Positions 1 through 9,638 of a DNA stretch of 64,000 bases are shown one piece after another (position 1 is the first letter of the stretch; each line of letters starts with the position of its first letter). The position numbers and the translations under genes are program-made. The notes beneath the pieces were generated by a model. That model saw nothing but the letters and a program-made list of their open reading frames with translations, did not search any database and was not told where the DNA came from. Source of the DNA: Prochlorococcus sp. AG-402-G10 (lineage in GTDB: Bacteria; Cyanobacteriota; Cyanobacteriia; PCC-6307; Cyanobiaceae); assembly GCA_003279445.1 (NCBI GenBank), contig QCHT01000003.1, positions 1 to 64,000 on the forward strand, in the 5' to 3' direction.

Positions 1-2
1 GC

Positions 3-1316
3 TTGATCGAAATGAAACCTCATGTGAGGTCTCCTGCTCATCATTCAAATAATTTTGCAGAACTTGTATGCAGCAACAGTTTCGGGTCTCATAGCAGTGA
101 TCGCGCATCTGGCTTACTCAAAGAAGAGCTAAGACAGTTAGGTTCATTTATTATTAAGACTGCAGATAAATATGCTGTACCAGCTGGGGGAGCACTAGCT
201 GTTGACAGAAGCAAGTTCAGCCAATTCATCACTGAAACAATATCCAAGCATCCATTAATAAATATTAAAAGGCAGGAAAGCAAGTTACTTCCACATGAAG
301 ATCAAATTGCTGTCATAGCATCTGGCCCTCTTACTAGTGATGACTTTGCGATCGATATTAGAGCTTTTACAGGCCTTGAAGAATGCCATTTCTTCGATGC
401 TGCAAGTCCAATCGTTGAAGGTGAAAGTATTGATCTATCTTTAGCATTTAAAGCAAGTCGTTATGACAAAGGAGATGCTGATTACATAAATTGTCCAATG
501 AATAAGGAGCAATATCTTGCTTTTAGAGCCGCATTGCTTAATGCTGAGCAAGCAGAAGTGAAAGGCTTTGATAAAGAATCTGCCACTTTTTTTGAAGGTT
601 GTCTTCCAATAGAAGAATTAGCAAGAAGAGGCGAAGATACGATGAGGTACGGGCCCCTTAAACCTATTGGACTTTGGGACCCTAGGTGGGGTGATTTGAA
701 AAACAAGGAACTAAGACAAGCAAAAAGAGCATATGCAATAGTCCAACTTAGGAAAGAAGATACCGATGGCAGGCTTTGGAACTTAGTTGGATTTCAGACA
801 AACTTGAAATGGGGAGAACAAAAGAGGATTCTTCGATTAATTCCTGGGTTGCAGGATGCAAATTTCATACGTTTTGGTGTAATGCATCGAAACACATTTC
901 TTGAGTCCCCAAAACTTTTAGCTCCAACTCTTCAATTTAGAACAAGATCTAAACTTCTTGCTGCAGGTCAAATTACTGGCACGGAAGGATATGCCGCTGC
1001 CGTAGCTGGAGGGTGGCTCGCTGGAACAAATGCAGCCTTATTAGCAATGAACCGTGAACCAATAACACTTCCGAAAACAACAATGATAGGTGCCTTAATT
1101 AATTTTATAAGTGAGCCTAAACAAGAAAAAAAGTCAAGCCACAAAAATGTTTTCCAACCCATGCCACCTAATTTTGCTCTTTTACCTGACCTGAATCGAC
1201 GAATACGTGACAAACGTTGTCGCTATGGTGCTTATCGTGATAGAGCATTAGAAGAAATTAAAACTATTAAGAAAGAAATGGCAATTCCTAATCCTATTGA
1301 TCCTATAGAGCAATGA
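3..1316 (+). CDS. trmFO: tRNA (uracil-5-)-methyltransferase TrmFO, 5' end outside window
   Basis: The gene is cut by the left edge. TrmFO uses methylenetetrahydrofolate and FAD to methylate U54 in the T loop of tRNAs. About 437 residues are visible. They start just before SPAHHS and [10 protein letters not shown], which in this family follow the N-terminal FAD-binding glycine motif, so roughly 30 residues including that motif lie outside. Other family signatures seen are [37 protein letters not shown] and the C-terminal [16 protein letters not shown]. The first in-frame TTG is not a believable start. The stop overlaps the start of the next gene by 4 nt (ATGA), which suggests translational coupling. 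Confidence 0.95.
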   Translation: MIEMKPHVRSPAHHSNNFAELVCSNSFGSHSSDRASGLLKEELRQLGSFIIKTADKYAVPAGGALAVDRSKFSQFITETISKHPLINIKRQESKLLPHEDQIAVIASGPLTSDDFAIDIRAFTGLEECHFFDAASPIVEGESIDLSLAFKASRYDKGDADYINCPMNKEQYLAFRAALLNAEQAEVKGFDKESATFFEGCLPIEELARRGEDTMRYGPLKPIGLWDPRWGDLKNKELRQAKRAYAIVQLRKEDTDGRLWNLVGFQTNLKWGEQKRILRLIPGLQDANFIRFGVMHRNTFLESPKLLAPTLQFRTRSKLLAAGQITGTEGYAAAVAGGWLAGTNAALLAMNREPITLPKTTMIGALINFISEPKQEKKSSHKNVFQPMPPNFALLPDLNRRIRDKRCRYGAYRDRALEEIKTIKKEMAIPNPIDPIEQ

Positions 1317-2881
1317 ACTTAGACAAAGATATTCTTGAAAATAACAATGAAAATTTTTGGGATGCAATAGTAATTGGCTCAGGAATTGGAGGGTTAGTTA
1401 CTGCAACTCAACTAGCGGCAAAAGGAGCAAAAGTATTAGTTCTTGAGCGCTACACTATTCCAGGTGGAAGCAGCGGTGGCTTTCATCGAGAAGGTTATAC
1501 TTTTGATGTTGGAGCCTCAATGATCTTTGGGTTTGGGAAAAAAGGCTACACAAATCTTTTAACAAGGGCACTCTCCGACGTAGGAGAGGAATGCGAAACT
1601 ATTCCAGATCCAGTTCAACTTGCATATCATCTCCCAAATGGTGAAGAAGTTGTCGTAAGTAAAGATTTTGATCAATTCATATCAAACCTAACTACTCTCT
1701 TCCCTCATGAAGAGTTAGGAATTAAAGCTTTCTATGAAACATGTTGGAAAGTTTTTAAATGTCTTGATTCAATGCCTCTTCTATCAATTGAGGACCCTAT
1801 GTACTTAGCCAAGGTCTTTTTCAAAGCACCCTTAGCATGCTTAGGGCTTGCACGATGGTTACCTTTTAACGTTGGAGATATAGCACGTCGATATATAAAA
1901 GATCAGGAACTTCTTAATTTTATAGACATTGAATGTTTTTGCTGGTCTGTAATGCCAGCTGAGAGAACTCCAATGATCAATGCTGGCATGGTTTTTTCAG
2001 ATCGCCATGCTGGTGGTATTAACTATCCCAAAGGAGGTGTTGGAATTATAGCCGAGAAGTTAGTTAAAGGACTCAAAACAAATGGTGGAGCGATAGCCTA
2101 TAGATCAAGGGTTACAAAGATCATTCTGAAGGACAAAAAAGCAGTTGGAGTAAAACTAGCAAATGGGAAAGAATTCTATGCAAGAACAATAGTTTCAAAT
2201 GCTACTCGTTGGGATACGTTTGGAGGTGAAGGGGTGAAAGAACCACTAATAGGAGAAGAAAATACTCCAAGCACTGAAATCAAATGGAGAAACCGTTATC
2301 AACCCTCTCCATCCTTCTTATCAATTCATCTAGGGGTTAAACAAACTTGCATCCCAAAGGGGTCACACTGCCATCATTTAATCCTTAATGAATGGAAAGA
2401 AATGGAAACTGAACAAGGAGTAGCTTTCATTTCTATCCCAACATTATTGGATAAATCCCTGGCACCAGAAGATCGCCACATTGTCCATGCATTTACGCCA
2501 TCTTCCCTTTCAGAATGGAAAGGGTTGGATCCATCGAGCTATGCAAAGAAGAAAGAACTTGACGGCAACCTTCTGATCTCAAAAATCCAGGGGGTCTTTC
2601 CTCAGTTGAAAAATAATATTGTTCATAAAGAAATTGGGACTCCCAAAAGTCATCGAAGGTTTCTAGGTCGACACAATGGTAGCTACGGTCCAATACCTAG
2701 AATGAGACTCCCAGGACTGCTGCCAATGCCCTTTAACAGTACAGCGATTGAAGGCCTCTACTGTGTAGGCGATTCATGCTTCCCAGGACAAGGTTTGAAT
2801 GCAGTGGCCTTCAGCGGTTATGCATGTGCTCATAAAATAGGCGCCAAACTCGGAATTAACCCTTGGGCTCTTCCAAATTAA
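1313..2881 (+). CDS. crtISO: Prolycopene (carotenoid) isomerase CrtISO/CrtH
   Basis: A 522-residue FAD-dependent enzyme of the CrtI-like family. It isomerises poly-cis lycopene made by the plant-type desaturases into all-trans lycopene, upstream of the carotenes and xanthophylls. An N-terminal dinucleotide-binding motif ([15 protein letters not shown]) is followed by [14 protein letters not shown], which is typical of CrtISO rather than CrtP or CrtQ. The C-terminus carries the FAD-contacting [18 protein letters not shown]. The length fits the family. The ATG overlaps the trmFO stop; no functional tie between the two is known, so the link is probably only co-transcription. Confidence 0.93.
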   Translation: MNLDKDILENNNENFWDAIVIGSGIGGLVTATQLAAKGAKVLVLERYTIPGGSSGGFHREGYTFDVGASMIFGFGKKGYTNLLTRALSDVGEECETIPDPVQLAYHLPNGEEVVVSKDFDQFISNLTTLFPHEELGIKAFYETCWKVFKCLDSMPLLSIEDPMYLAKVFFKAPLACLGLARWLPFNVGDIARRYIKDQELLNFIDIECFCWSVMPAERTPMINAGMVFSDRHAGGINYPKGGVGIIAEKLVKGLKTNGGAIAYRSRVTKIILKDKKAVGVKLANGKEFYARTIVSNATRWDTFGGEGVKEPLIGEENTPSTEIKWRNRYQPSPSFLSIHLGVKQTCIPKGSHCHHLILNEWKEMETEQGVAFISIPTLLDKSLAPEDRHIVHAFTPSSLSEWKGLDPSSYAKKKELDGNLLISKIQGVFPQLKNNIVHKEIGTPKSHRRFLGRHNGSYGPIPRMRLPGLLPMPFNSTAIEGLYCVGDSCFPGQGLNAVAFSGYACAHKIGAKLGINPWALPN

Positions 2882-2893
2882 TAAAAATAACGA

Positions 2894-3508
2894 TTACAAG
2901 ATGGAACTAATTGTGATAGTCACCCCTGCACCAAAAAGAGACCAAAGAATAACGTTCTTATTTTCCCAAAAGCGCTTAAGAGCAAACCTAGCAAGATAAA
3001 TAATGAGCGTCTGGATAACTAAAAGTCCTAAGGAGTATGCAATTAAGGGTGTTGGTTCAGCTCCAATCATTGAGTTGCCTAAGACAAAACCATGGCTAAA
3101 AACAAATATCGGGATAAGTACGAGAGGGAGTCTTCCAAAAGCAACTAAGGAAGCACAAACAACGCTAACTCCCATTACTGTCTCTGCTCCTGGAAAAATA
3201 GGTATAAATTGAGAAAATGTTGTCCCCAATAAACCAACAAATAATAATAGTGGAACTCTTGCAAATAGAGAAACACCTCCAATCAAACCAACAGATATAA
3301 GAAAAAGTAAATGATCAAAGCCAAGTATCGGATGAGCTAAACCACTTGCAAATCCCTGGAGAAAATTAAAATTCCCCATTTGAGATTCCCATGGATGATG
3401 AGCTTCAGCAGACAAGGGAATAAAAGCAAAAGCAAGAAAGGTTAAACCAATAGTTGAAAAAATTTTTTTTAATATGGTTTCATTAACCATATTTTCTGAG
3501 CTTTGCAT
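2894..3508 (-). CDS. hupE: HupE/UreJ-family membrane protein
   Basis: A predicted inner-membrane protein of about 204 residues. An N-terminal signal-like helix ends in SAEAHHPW, and five or six further hydrophobic segments follow. The family motif HPILGFDHLLFL is present. HupE/UreJ proteins are linked to nickel or cobalt uptake; the metal here cannot be told from sequence. I chose the ATG at 3508 because GAGG lies about 8 nt upstream, whereas the longest reading frame starts inside the preceding gene. It lies about 25 nt after the QueD-like gene on the same strand, so they are probably co-transcribed. Confidence 0.85.
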   Translation of the reverse strand: MQSSENMVNETILKKIFSTIGLTFLAFAFIPLSAEAHHPWESQMGNFNFLQGFASGLAHPILGFDHLLFLISVGLIGGVSLFARVPLLLFVGLLGTTFSQFIPIFPGAETVMGVSVVCASLVAFGRLPLVLIPIFVFSHGFVLGNSMIGAEPTPLIAYSLGLLVIQTLIIYLARFALKRFWENKNVILWSLFGAGVTITISSIL

Positions 3509-3533
3509 TAAGACATCCTCTTCAATAAGAATC

Positions 3534-4022
3534 TTATAAAGGATTGTCTTCAATAGAACTAAACCAATCAGGAATTGACTCAAAATAACCAGAATTGAAA
3601 TTATTTTCGCTTGCTTTTGCCCGAGAACAACAAGTCCTTCCAGAGTGACTTATCAACAAGATGTTGTTTGCCCATTCCCAAACAAGTTTTGCGGTAGATT
3701 CCATCCCTACGTTCTCCATTATACGAAGATCCAAAGCCTTCTGAGCATGTAACTCCCTCCATTGAGGGATAAGAGGATCATCTTGATTAACTAAAAAAGT
3801 ATGGTCAAATTGTTCTTTCAACTTTTGTCTTAACTGTTTAAAGCTGGAGAAATCAACAACAAACCCATGTTGGTCTAATGACTTAGCTTTAAACCAAAAA
3901 GTAAAGCTTCTACTGTATCCATGCACAAAGCTACAATGGCCAGAATGCTTCCATTGTCTATGGCAACATGGGTAGCCCTCGAAATGCTTACTACAGCTAA
4001 AACTAGTAATTTGATTAGACAT
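3534..4022 (-). CDS. 6-pyruvoyl-tetrahydropterin/6-carboxytetrahydropterin synthase-like protein
   Basis: A 162-residue protein of the PTPS/QueD fold. QueD makes 6-carboxytetrahydropterin for queuosine-type deazapurines, and related enzymes feed pterin synthesis. Visible features are the CCHRQW histidine near the N-terminus, the GHCSFVHGYSR segment that replaces the usual HGH motif, FDHTFL, and a late ENVGMESTAKLVW that resembles the family's PTxE region. The HGY variant occurs in a recognised subgroup as far as I recall, so I do not read it as inactivation. The exact product (queuosine or pterin) is open. The gene precedes hupE on the same strand. Confidence 0.8.
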   Translation of the reverse strand: MSNQITSFSCSKHFEGYPCCHRQWKHSGHCSFVHGYSRSFTFWFKAKSLDQHGFVVDFSSFKQLRQKLKEQFDHTFLVNQDDPLIPQWRELHAQKALDLRIMENVGMESTAKLVWEWANNILLISHSGRTCCSRAKASENNFNSGYFESIPDWFSSIEDNPL

Positions 4023-4091
4023 CTAACTCATGCTTGAGGGAACTCAATAAAAAGATGATCGGAATCAAAGTTTTCTTTCTTTATTAAGAAT

Positions 4092-4748
4092 ATGACGGCA
4101 CTGAACCAAGAATTCATAGAAAAACTTCGTTTTAATGAAAAAGGTCTGATCCCAGCAATTGCTCAGGATTGGTTAGATGGAGCTATTTTAATGATGGCTT
4201 GGGCTAACAAAGATTCATTAAAGAAAACCTTACAAACAGGCGAAGTGCACTATTGGAGCAGGTCAAGAGAACAGCTCTGGCACAAAGGCGAAACAAGCGG
4301 TCACACTCAACGACTTAAAGATATTAGATTCGATTGTGATTCAGATGCATTAATTCTTTCTATTGAACAAATTGGTTCAATAGCATGCCATAAAGGTGCA
4401 AGAAGCTGTTTCTTCAATGACATTTCAGAAAATCCTCCGGAAGCGAGGTCAACCTTCCTTCCTCCAATCGCAGACTCTTGTAGTGAACTCTTTGAAACAA
4501 TAAAAGATAGATCAAAAAACCCAAAGACTAAAAGTTACACAAATAGTCTTTTAAAAGGAGGAGACAATACTATCCTCAAGAAAATCGGAGAGGAATCAGC
4601 TGAATTTGTAATGGCCTGCAAAGACAATGAACCTGAGTCCATTTCGAATGAAGCCGCTGATTTAATTTTCCACTTACAAGTAGCTCTTGAATATCATAAT
4701 GTCGAATGGAGAGATGTATTAGAAGTTTTGAAAAAAAGGCGATCCTAA
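4092..4748 (+). CDS. hisI: Bifunctional phosphoribosyl-AMP cyclohydrolase/phosphoribosyl-ATP pyrophosphatase HisIE
   Basis: A fusion enzyme of 218 residues catalysing two successive early steps of histidine synthesis. The N-terminal HisI half (about 1-115) shows MMAWANKDSLKKTL, HYWSRSR, LWHKGETSGH and the metal/catalytic segment FDCDSDALIL with SIACHKGARSCFF. The C-terminal HisE half (about 125-218) shows LKKIGEESAEFVMACK and NEAADLIFHLQVAL, which carry the acidic metal-binding residues. Length and order match cyanobacterial HisIE. It stands alone here; hisG is elsewhere in the window (near 21 kb), so the pathway is dispersed. Confidence 0.95.
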   Translation: MTALNQEFIEKLRFNEKGLIPAIAQDWLDGAILMMAWANKDSLKKTLQTGEVHYWSRSREQLWHKGETSGHTQRLKDIRFDCDSDALILSIEQIGSIACHKGARSCFFNDISENPPEARSTFLPPIADSCSELFETIKDRSKNPKTKSYTNSLLKGGDNTILKKIGEESAEFVMACKDNEPESISNEAADLIFHLQVALEYHNVEWRDVLEVLKKRRS

Positions 4749-4789
4749 GAAAAAGACTTAAACCATTAATTCCCAATTCTTTTTAAATC

Positions 4790-5281
4790 TTAAGCACCTG
4801 GTAGGCCTATGCCACGTGACATAGAAGTAGCCATTAAAGGAATCAATGAGAACCCAATTAGCTCTACATTAATTATCATCCTAAACCTAGATACTAAATT
4901 TGATGTAAGACAAGGTAGCTTGTTTTTACTTATAGGTATAGCCCAAAGAATATATGTAATGGTTGGATAAAGCGAAAGTAGCCCAATAGAAATGTAAGAA
5001 CCTACTTTAAACCAAAACAATGGATTTTGAGTATAGAACTCTGGCCCTTGTCCAAAATATCTAACTCTTAAAATTCCAGTAACTATTATGATTAGACCTG
5101 CTAAGCCATAAACAATATCTGCCAAGATTATCGCGATAGCATCATCTCTACTTAAATCGACTTTCAAACGTAATCTTTCAAAAAGTAGTGCCCCAAAACA
5201 AAGAACTATGCACAAGTAGTGTAAGTATGCAATGAATGCACTTTGGAAAACTGGCTGATCAAAGAAGGTGCCTAAGACCAT
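4790..5281 (-). CDS. DUF2214-type predicted membrane protein
   Basis: A 163-residue hydrophobic protein with about four predicted transmembrane segments (around residues 13-32, 48-68, 86-110 and 135-152). It matches the DUF2214 family by the LHYLCIVLCFGALLFERL start, the GILRVRYFGQGPEFY segment and a central FWFKVGSY. No function is established. It converges on hisIE and is followed by the intergenic region leading to the sigma factor. Confidence is good for a real gene and moderate for the family name. Confidence 0.75.
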   Translation of the reverse strand: MVLGTFFDQPVFQSAFIAYLHYLCIVLCFGALLFERLRLKVDLSRDDAIAIILADIVYGLAGLIIIVTGILRVRYFGQGPEFYTQNPLFWFKVGSYISIGLLSLYPTITYILWAIPISKNKLPCLTSNLVSRFRMIINVELIGFSLIPLMATSMSRGIGLPGA

Positions 5282-5487
5282 CGGTAAAAAAACAATAAGC
5301 TATGAGCCTAGCCAAAAGATGTCATTTCCGTAATAACTTGGGCCAAAAAGTGGCTAGTTAGTGAGAAATATTCAGAATAAAAAAGACTAGATTATGAACC
5401 TAAGATGAATTTAAAACTCCCACCTGCATTACGCGAAAGTTAATACTTTTATCTTGATTTTACTTATAATAAAAGGAGTTTGAAATC

Positions 5488-6420
5488 GTGAGTTCTTTAA
5501 GTGACTTTCTTGGAGAAATAGGAAGACATCCACTACTGACACCTGAAGAAGAACTCACCATGGGGAGGAAGGTTCAGACTATGGTTGCCCTTCTAGAGCG
5601 ATGTAACCCAACTGATAATAAAGATAAACAATGTAATTACTCAGATCTTGAAAAAAAAGCTATCAAAGTAGGAGAAAAAGCCAAAAATGAAATGATCACG
5701 GCAAACCTAAGGCTAGTGGTCAACTTGGCTAAAAAATATCAAGGGAAAGGGCTAGAGCTACTAGATTTAATTCAAGAAGGTACTATTGGATTAACTCGTG
5801 CAGTAGAAAAATATGATCCCAAAAGAGGTCATCGTTTCTCTACTTATGCATATTGGTGGATTAGGCAAGGTTTAAACCGAGCTTTGTCAACTCAAAGCAG
5901 GACCATAAGGATTCCAGTAAATATTAACGAGAAACTAACAAAACTCCGAGCTGCAAAGTCTCAATTGATGCAACAAAATGGTACTCATCCCACTGTAGTT
6001 CAGCTGGCTCAAAAGATGACTCTCTCTTCTGAAGATGTTGAGGAACTACTTGAGTGTGAGATGAGAAGTATCACAGTCAGCCTTCAAGGAGTTATTCAAT
6101 CAAAATCAGAACCTTCTGAACTGGGTGATCTTTTACCAAGCGATGAGGTTCCGCCTATGGAACTTGCCGAATTAGCTGAAAGGAATGATTCCGCATGGTC
6201 CTTACTGAACAAAGCCAATCTCACATCTAAAGAAAGAACAATTGTTAGCCTTCGTTTTGGTCTTGATGGCACAAATGAATGGAGAACTCTAGCTAAAGTT
6301 GCAGAGCATATGAACTGCAGTAGAGAATATTGCAGACAAGTAGTGCAAAGAGCATTAAGAAAACTTAGAAAAACAGGTATTCAAAGTGGTTTGGTTGAAT
6401 CAAGCCTACAGAATGAATAA
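5488..6420 (+). CDS. Group 2 (alternative) RNA polymerase sigma-70 factor
   Basis: A 310-residue sigma factor without the long N-terminal part of the principal sigma. Region 1.2 (DFLGEIGRHPLLTPEEEL) opens the protein. Region 2 contains NLRLVVNLAKKYQGKGLELLDLIQEG and YDPKRGHRFSTYAYWWIRQ (core binding and -10 recognition). Regions 3 and 4 follow, ending in LRFGLDG and an HTH around AEHMNCSREYCRQV. Such factors steer transcription under stress, light or nutrient change in cyanobacteria; which member of the family this is cannot be decided here. The GTG start is supported by AAAGGAG about 9 nt upstream. Confidence 0.92.
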   Translation: MSSLSDFLGEIGRHPLLTPEEELTMGRKVQTMVALLERCNPTDNKDKQCNYSDLEKKAIKVGEKAKNEMITANLRLVVNLAKKYQGKGLELLDLIQEGTIGLTRAVEKYDPKRGHRFSTYAYWWIRQGLNRALSTQSRTIRIPVNINEKLTKLRAAKSQLMQQNGTHPTVVQLAQKMTLSSEDVEELLECEMRSITVSLQGVIQSKSEPSELGDLLPSDEVPPMELAELAERNDSAWSLLNKANLTSKERTIVSLRFGLDGTNEWRTLAKVAEHMNCSREYCRQVVQRALRKLRKTGIQSGLVESSLQNE

Positions 6421-6472
6421 AAACTTAGACATTCTCATTCCTCACTTTAAAAAACAATAATCACCTATCAAC

Positions 6473-6838
6473 ATGTCAGAAGAAACAAGCAATGAACAGG
6501 AGATTTTCGAAGCAGAAGTAATTGATAGTTCAGTTATTGATGAGAATATTTTCAAGAAGGTTTTACTAAAAGCTGGGAGAACTCTTGCTAAGCCAGCATT
6601 AGAAGCATTTGAAATGATTTTAGATCCTTCAACACCCCCTCAAGCAAGAGTTTCTTTAATTGCAGCCCTTACATATTTAATTATGCCTATTGATTTAATG
6701 CCAGATTTTATTCCCGTCGCAGGATTTAGCGATGATCTTGTTGCGCTTACCGCTGTAATAAGTCTATGGAACAAACATATGAGTCCTGCTATACGTAATA
6801 GAGCTCGTCAAAAACTTGACGAATGGTTTCCCCTTTAA
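6473..6838 (+). CDS. DUF1232 (YkvA-like) small membrane protein
   Basis: A protein of 121 residues. An acidic N-terminal third is followed by the DUF1232 core with ARVSLIAALTYLIMPIDLMPDFIPVAGFSDDLVAL, whose PxDLxPDFIP motif defines the family. The hydrophobic stretch suggests membrane association. No biochemical role is known. It begins about 50 nt after the sigma factor and ends 4 nt before the next small gene, so the three may be one transcript. Confidence 0.85.
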   Translation: MSEETSNEQEIFEAEVIDSSVIDENIFKKVLLKAGRTLAKPALEAFEMILDPSTPPQARVSLIAALTYLIMPIDLMPDFIPVAGFSDDLVALTAVISLWNKHMSPAIRNRARQKLDEWFPL

Positions 6839-6842
6839 AACA

Positions 6843-7157
6843 ATGACTAAATGGAATAAGGAAATAGAAGAAGAAGTTACTCTTCTTGTCAAAGATTGGC
6901 TTAAACAAAAAAAGAAAACCCAAAAAGATCTTAAAAGGATTCTAAATGCAAGCTCAGAGAGAATGCCTGTATTAATAGAAATGCTGAAATTAGAATATTC
7001 TGCAGGAGGTTTAGCTCAACTTTTAAAAGTTCTCTGCGCAGCGGAAGAATACTGGGAACAAGGCAATCAAATCAAGCAAAGTGAAGAAATTTTTTCAGAT
7101 CCATTTGGTCAACTTGATCTTCTTCTAGAAGAACTCAAAGAAGATTGCAATACCTAA
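6843..7157 (+). CDS. Conserved small protein of unknown function
   Basis: A 104-residue protein that I do not recognise. It is rich in Glu, Lys and Leu, looks mostly helical, and has no transmembrane segment or signal peptide. The start used is the ATG at 6843, 4 nt after the DUF1232 stop; a longer in-frame start would overlap that gene. Position and spacing point to co-expression with DUF1232. Confidence 0.7.
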   Translation: MTKWNKEIEEEVTLLVKDWLKQKKKTQKDLKRILNASSERMPVLIEMLKLEYSAGGLAQLLKVLCAAEEYWEQGNQIKQSEEIFSDPFGQLDLLLEELKEDCNT

Positions 7158-7186
7158 TCCAAGATAAATCATCTATGGTCAATTGA

Positions 7187-7573
7187 ATGAAATTCAAATA
7201 TGCATTTAAAAGTTGTTTGGATCAATTTTTAAATGCCATTAAGGTATTTATCCTAAGTACACTGATCATTGCGACATGTGCAAGTCATCCAAGCAAAGTC
7301 TTTGCTCTTAATGAGAACGTAGGGGAACATCTCTTCATCGAAAATTGCGCCGGATGTCACATAAATGGTGGGAATATCATAAGAAGAAATAAAACCTTAA
7401 AGGAGAAAGACTTAAAAAGAAATGGAGTAGATACAACAGAGAAAATTGCAAAGATCGCCAGAGAAGGGATAGGAATTATGGATGGTTATGAAGAAGTTTT
7501 AGGTGAAAAAGGAGATCAGCTAGTTGCAAATTGGATATTGAAACAAGCTCAGAAAGCCTGGGTCCAAGGATAA
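7187..7573 (+). CDS. petJ: c6-type class I cytochrome c
   Basis: A 128-residue precursor with a signal peptide (hydrophobic 18-31, likely cleavage after VFA near residue 40), so the mature protein sits in the thylakoid lumen or periplasm. The haem site is CAGCH (Cys54, Cys57, His58), followed by the c6-like NGGNIIRRNKTLKEKDL. The C-terminal helix VANWILKQAQKAW matches the cytochrome c6 ending. Met98 in GIMDGY is the likely sixth ligand, in place of the usual MPAF context. Cytochrome c6 carries electrons from cytochrome b6f to photosystem I or oxidase. It may be a c6-like variant rather than the main donor. The 3' end overlaps the convergent YciI gene by 25 nt. Confidence 0.82.
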   Translation: MKFKYAFKSCLDQFLNAIKVFILSTLIIATCASHPSKVFALNENVGEHLFIENCAGCHINGGNIIRRNKTLKEKDLKRNGVDTTEKIAKIAREGIGIMDGYEEVLGEKGDQLVANWILKQAQKAWVQG

Positions 7574-7824
7574 ATATCTAATGAAGTCCATATTTGCTCT
7601 TTCCAGTAAACGTCATCCTCTAAAAGTTTCTTTACATCATCAATAGTTGAAGCTTCAAAAACTCCAAATACATATCTATTACATTTCGTAGGTCCCAAGG
7701 TTATGAGTATCCCTTCTTCCTTGAGTTTACTAAGCCTAGATAAATGCTCATCACGAAAAGGTGTTCGCTTTGCAATAGCATTTTGACAATAAGTACCGAA
7801 AAGAACAAATCTCTCCTTTGCCAT
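7549..7824 (-). CDS. YciI-family protein
   Basis: A 91-residue protein of the YCII/dimeric ferredoxin-like alpha-beta barrel family. It shows RTPFRDEHLSRLSKLKEEG, which contains the family histidine, and the central GVFEASTIDDVKKLLEDD. The function is unknown; relatives are small enzymes or stand-alone domains. It runs against the cytochrome gene and overlaps its last codons. Confidence 0.82.
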   Translation of the reverse strand: MAKERFVLFGTYCQNAIAKRTPFRDEHLSRLSKLKEEGILITLGPTKCNRYVFGVFEASTIDDVKKLLEDDVYWKEQIWTSLDIYPWTQAF

Positions 7825-7922
7825 CAGAGTTTAATTAATTGGATGAAAATTATAATTAAATGATTGCACAATTGGCAGACTAATTGCTATGTTATTTAAG
7901 TAGATCAATTTATTACTTAACT

Positions 7923-8291
7923 ATGCTCACAGGTAGCGACCTGCTCACTAAAGTCAAAGAACTTGGTGATGTCAGTAAATCAGATCTTGTTCGTGCATGT
8001 GGATATGTATCCAACAAGAAGGATGGTGGCGAAAGACTAAACTTCACTGCCTTTTACGAAGCTCTACTAGAAGCGAAAGGCGTAAGCCTAGGTGCAACTG
8101 GTGTAGCAGGTATTGGAAAAGGTGGCAGGAAGCTTAGTTATGTTGCAACTGTTCAAGGCAACGGCAATCTATTAATTGGTAAAGCATATACAGCTTTACT
8201 AGACCTCAAAGCTGGAGATGAATTTGAAATCAAGCTAGGTCGTAAGCAAATCAGACTTGTTCCTGCTGGCGCAGAAGATTCTGACGATTAG
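7923..8291 (+). CDS. cyAbrB-type transcriptional regulator
   Basis: A 122-residue DNA-binding protein of the cyanobacterial AbrB type, with the AbrB-like swapped-hairpin domain at the C-terminus (around 80-115, with LKAGDEFEIKLGRKQIRLVPAG). The N-terminal half (GSDLLTKVKELGDVSKSDLVRACGY) is the conserved cyanobacterial extension. In other cyanobacteria these proteins act as global regulators of carbon and nitrogen metabolism. The ATG at 7923 is preferred over an upstream in-frame ATG because the family begins with MLTGSDLL. A strong terminator follows. Confidence 0.88.
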   Translation: MLTGSDLLTKVKELGDVSKSDLVRACGYVSNKKDGGERLNFTAFYEALLEAKGVSLGATGVAGIGKGGRKLSYVATVQGNGNLLIGKAYTALLDLKAGDEFEIKLGRKQIRLVPAGAEDSDD

Positions 8292-8350
8292 GAAAATAAA
8301 TATGTAACTTGATTTTTCAAGAATACATAATCTCAAAAACCTTTAAATCT

Positions 8351-8380
8351 AAGCCTCAGAATAAATCTGAGGCTTTTTTA
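8351..8380 (+). terminator. Intrinsic terminator after the cyAbrB gene
   Basis: A perfect 10-bp stem (AAGCCTCAGA pairing with TCTGAGGCTT) with a 5-nt loop, followed by a T run (TTTTTTA). It lies about 60 nt after the cyAbrB stop and ahead of the convergent trpA end, so it probably serves the plus strand. Confidence 0.9.
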
Positions 8381-8423
8381 TTTGCCTATACCACTTTATC
8401 TTTATCATTTTTTATATCAATCT

Positions 8424-9260
8424 CTAACCAGCTGCTTTACGAAGTTCTCTACAGAAATCACCTGCTTCGTCTACTGCCTTCTTATCAGATGCATTGGAAA
8501 TCCTCTTAACAAGAGCACTGCCAACTATCGCACCATCTGCTCCCCATTCTCTAACCTGACTTACATGTTTAGCATCAGAAATACCAAAACCGACAGCAAT
8601 AGGATTAGAACTAAATTGCTTAATTTTTTGTACTAAGAAATTAACACGATCTTCCAGGTTTGAACGTTCACCAGTAACTCCAGTGACGCTTACAAGATAA
8701 GTAAAACCTTTGCTTCTTGAGCAAATCTTTTTCATACGTTCTAAAGGAGTTGTAGGTGCAACTAAAAGAACTAAATCAAGTTTACTCTCTGCTGCAATTG
8801 AGGATAATTTTTCCGCTTCTTCTAAGGGTAAGTCTGGAACAACTAAACCAGAGGCGCCTGCCTTAGCAGCCTGACAACAAAAGTTCTCCATGCCACAATT
8901 AAGCAATGGATTGCTATATGTAAAAAGTACTACCGGAATAGTTAGTTTTTCTTTCAAATTGAACAGCATTTCTAAAACTGCTTTTGGAGAAGTTCCAGAA
9001 GAAAGTGCACGAGAAGCCGCTAACTGTATTATCGGTCCATCTGCAAGTGGATCGCTGTATGGGATTCCCAATTCGATAATATCTGCGCCTTCAGCCTGAA
9101 GTCTTAATAATATTTGAGCTGATGTATTAAGGTCTGGGTCTCCTGCCATTATAAAAGGCATTAATGCAATTTTCTCTTCTTTTTTTATTCGAGCAAAACA
9201 GGTTTCTAGTTTTGAGGGTTGAATCGAATCACTACTAAGAATTTCTTGCTTAAAATTCAT
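8424..9260 (-). CDS. trpA: Tryptophan synthase alpha chain
   Basis: A TIM-barrel enzyme of 278 residues that cleaves indole-glycerol phosphate to indole and glyceraldehyde 3-phosphate; indole is then channelled to the beta subunit. The catalytic Glu63 is in [10 protein letters not shown] and Asp74 in PLADGP. The phosphate-binding [11 protein letters not shown] and the flexible loop VTGVTGERS are intact. It follows ndhL and a DUF3007 gene on the same strand, an order I recall as common in cyanobacteria. Confidence 0.96.
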   Translation of the reverse strand: MNFKQEILSSDSIQPSKLETCFARIKKEEKIALMPFIMAGDPDLNTSAQILLRLQAEGADIIELGIPYSDPLADGPIIQLAASRALSSGTSPKAVLEMLFNLKEKLTIPVVLFTYSNPLLNCGMENFCCQAAKAGASGLVVPDLPLEEAEKLSSIAAESKLDLVLLVAPTTPLERMKKICSRSKGFTYLVSVTGVTGERSNLEDRVNFLVQKIKQFSSNPIAVGFGISDAKHVSQVREWGADGAIVGSALVKRISNASDKKAVDEAGDFCRELRKAAG

Positions 9261-9293
9261 TAAGAAATAACTGAGAACGAATAAAGACTCTAA

Positions 9294-9635
9294 TTAATTA
9301 GTTTCTTTATTCTTATTGTTATCTTTTTCTAGCTCTTTAAAAAATCGAATCTTATCTTCGTTAGACATTGAATCAAATTTTGCTTCTAGCTCTTTATCCG
9401 TAATCTGTTGATATTCGCTGCGGTAACGTTTACGTTGCTCCATAAAAGTCATCTTGCCAGTTATAACTCTAAGAAAGTAAGAAACAACCCATATCAACAA
9501 AAGTAGTACTAAAACCAATTCAGAAGCAATTCCAGCTTTAGTTAAGTCAAAGCCATAGAACAAAAAGACACTATAAGCTAATCCTCCTAACAGAAAAAGG
9601 AGCAGGCCTAATTGGATAACATTTGCCTTAGTCAA
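9294..9635 (-). CDS. DUF3007 membrane protein
   Basis: A 113-residue protein with two hydrophobic segments (about 7-27 and 36-56) and a charged, probably helical cytosolic tail rich in Glu and Lys. It matches the DUF3007 family, known in cyanobacteria and plastid-bearing organisms without a settled function. It starts 3 nt after the ndhL stop and precedes trpA, so it is almost certainly co-transcribed with ndhL. A role with the NDH-1 complex is inference from position only. Confidence 0.8.
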   Translation of the reverse strand: MTKANVIQLGLLLFLLGGLAYSVFLFYGFDLTKAGIASELVLVLLLLIWVVSYFLRVITGKMTFMEQRKRYRSEYQQITDKELEAKFDSMSNEDKIRFFKELEKDNNKNKETN

Positions 9636-9638
9636 GCT

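Noticed and set aside
3534-3583. Longer start for hupE inside the QueD-like gene
   Set aside because: It lacks a ribosome-binding site and puts a non-family leader before the signal-like helix; the ATG at 3508 has GAGG.
5441-5470. A TATAAT (5465-5470) with upstream TTAATA as sigma-factor promoter
   Set aside because: It would start the transcript inside the ribosome-binding site of the GTG start, so it is more likely chance.
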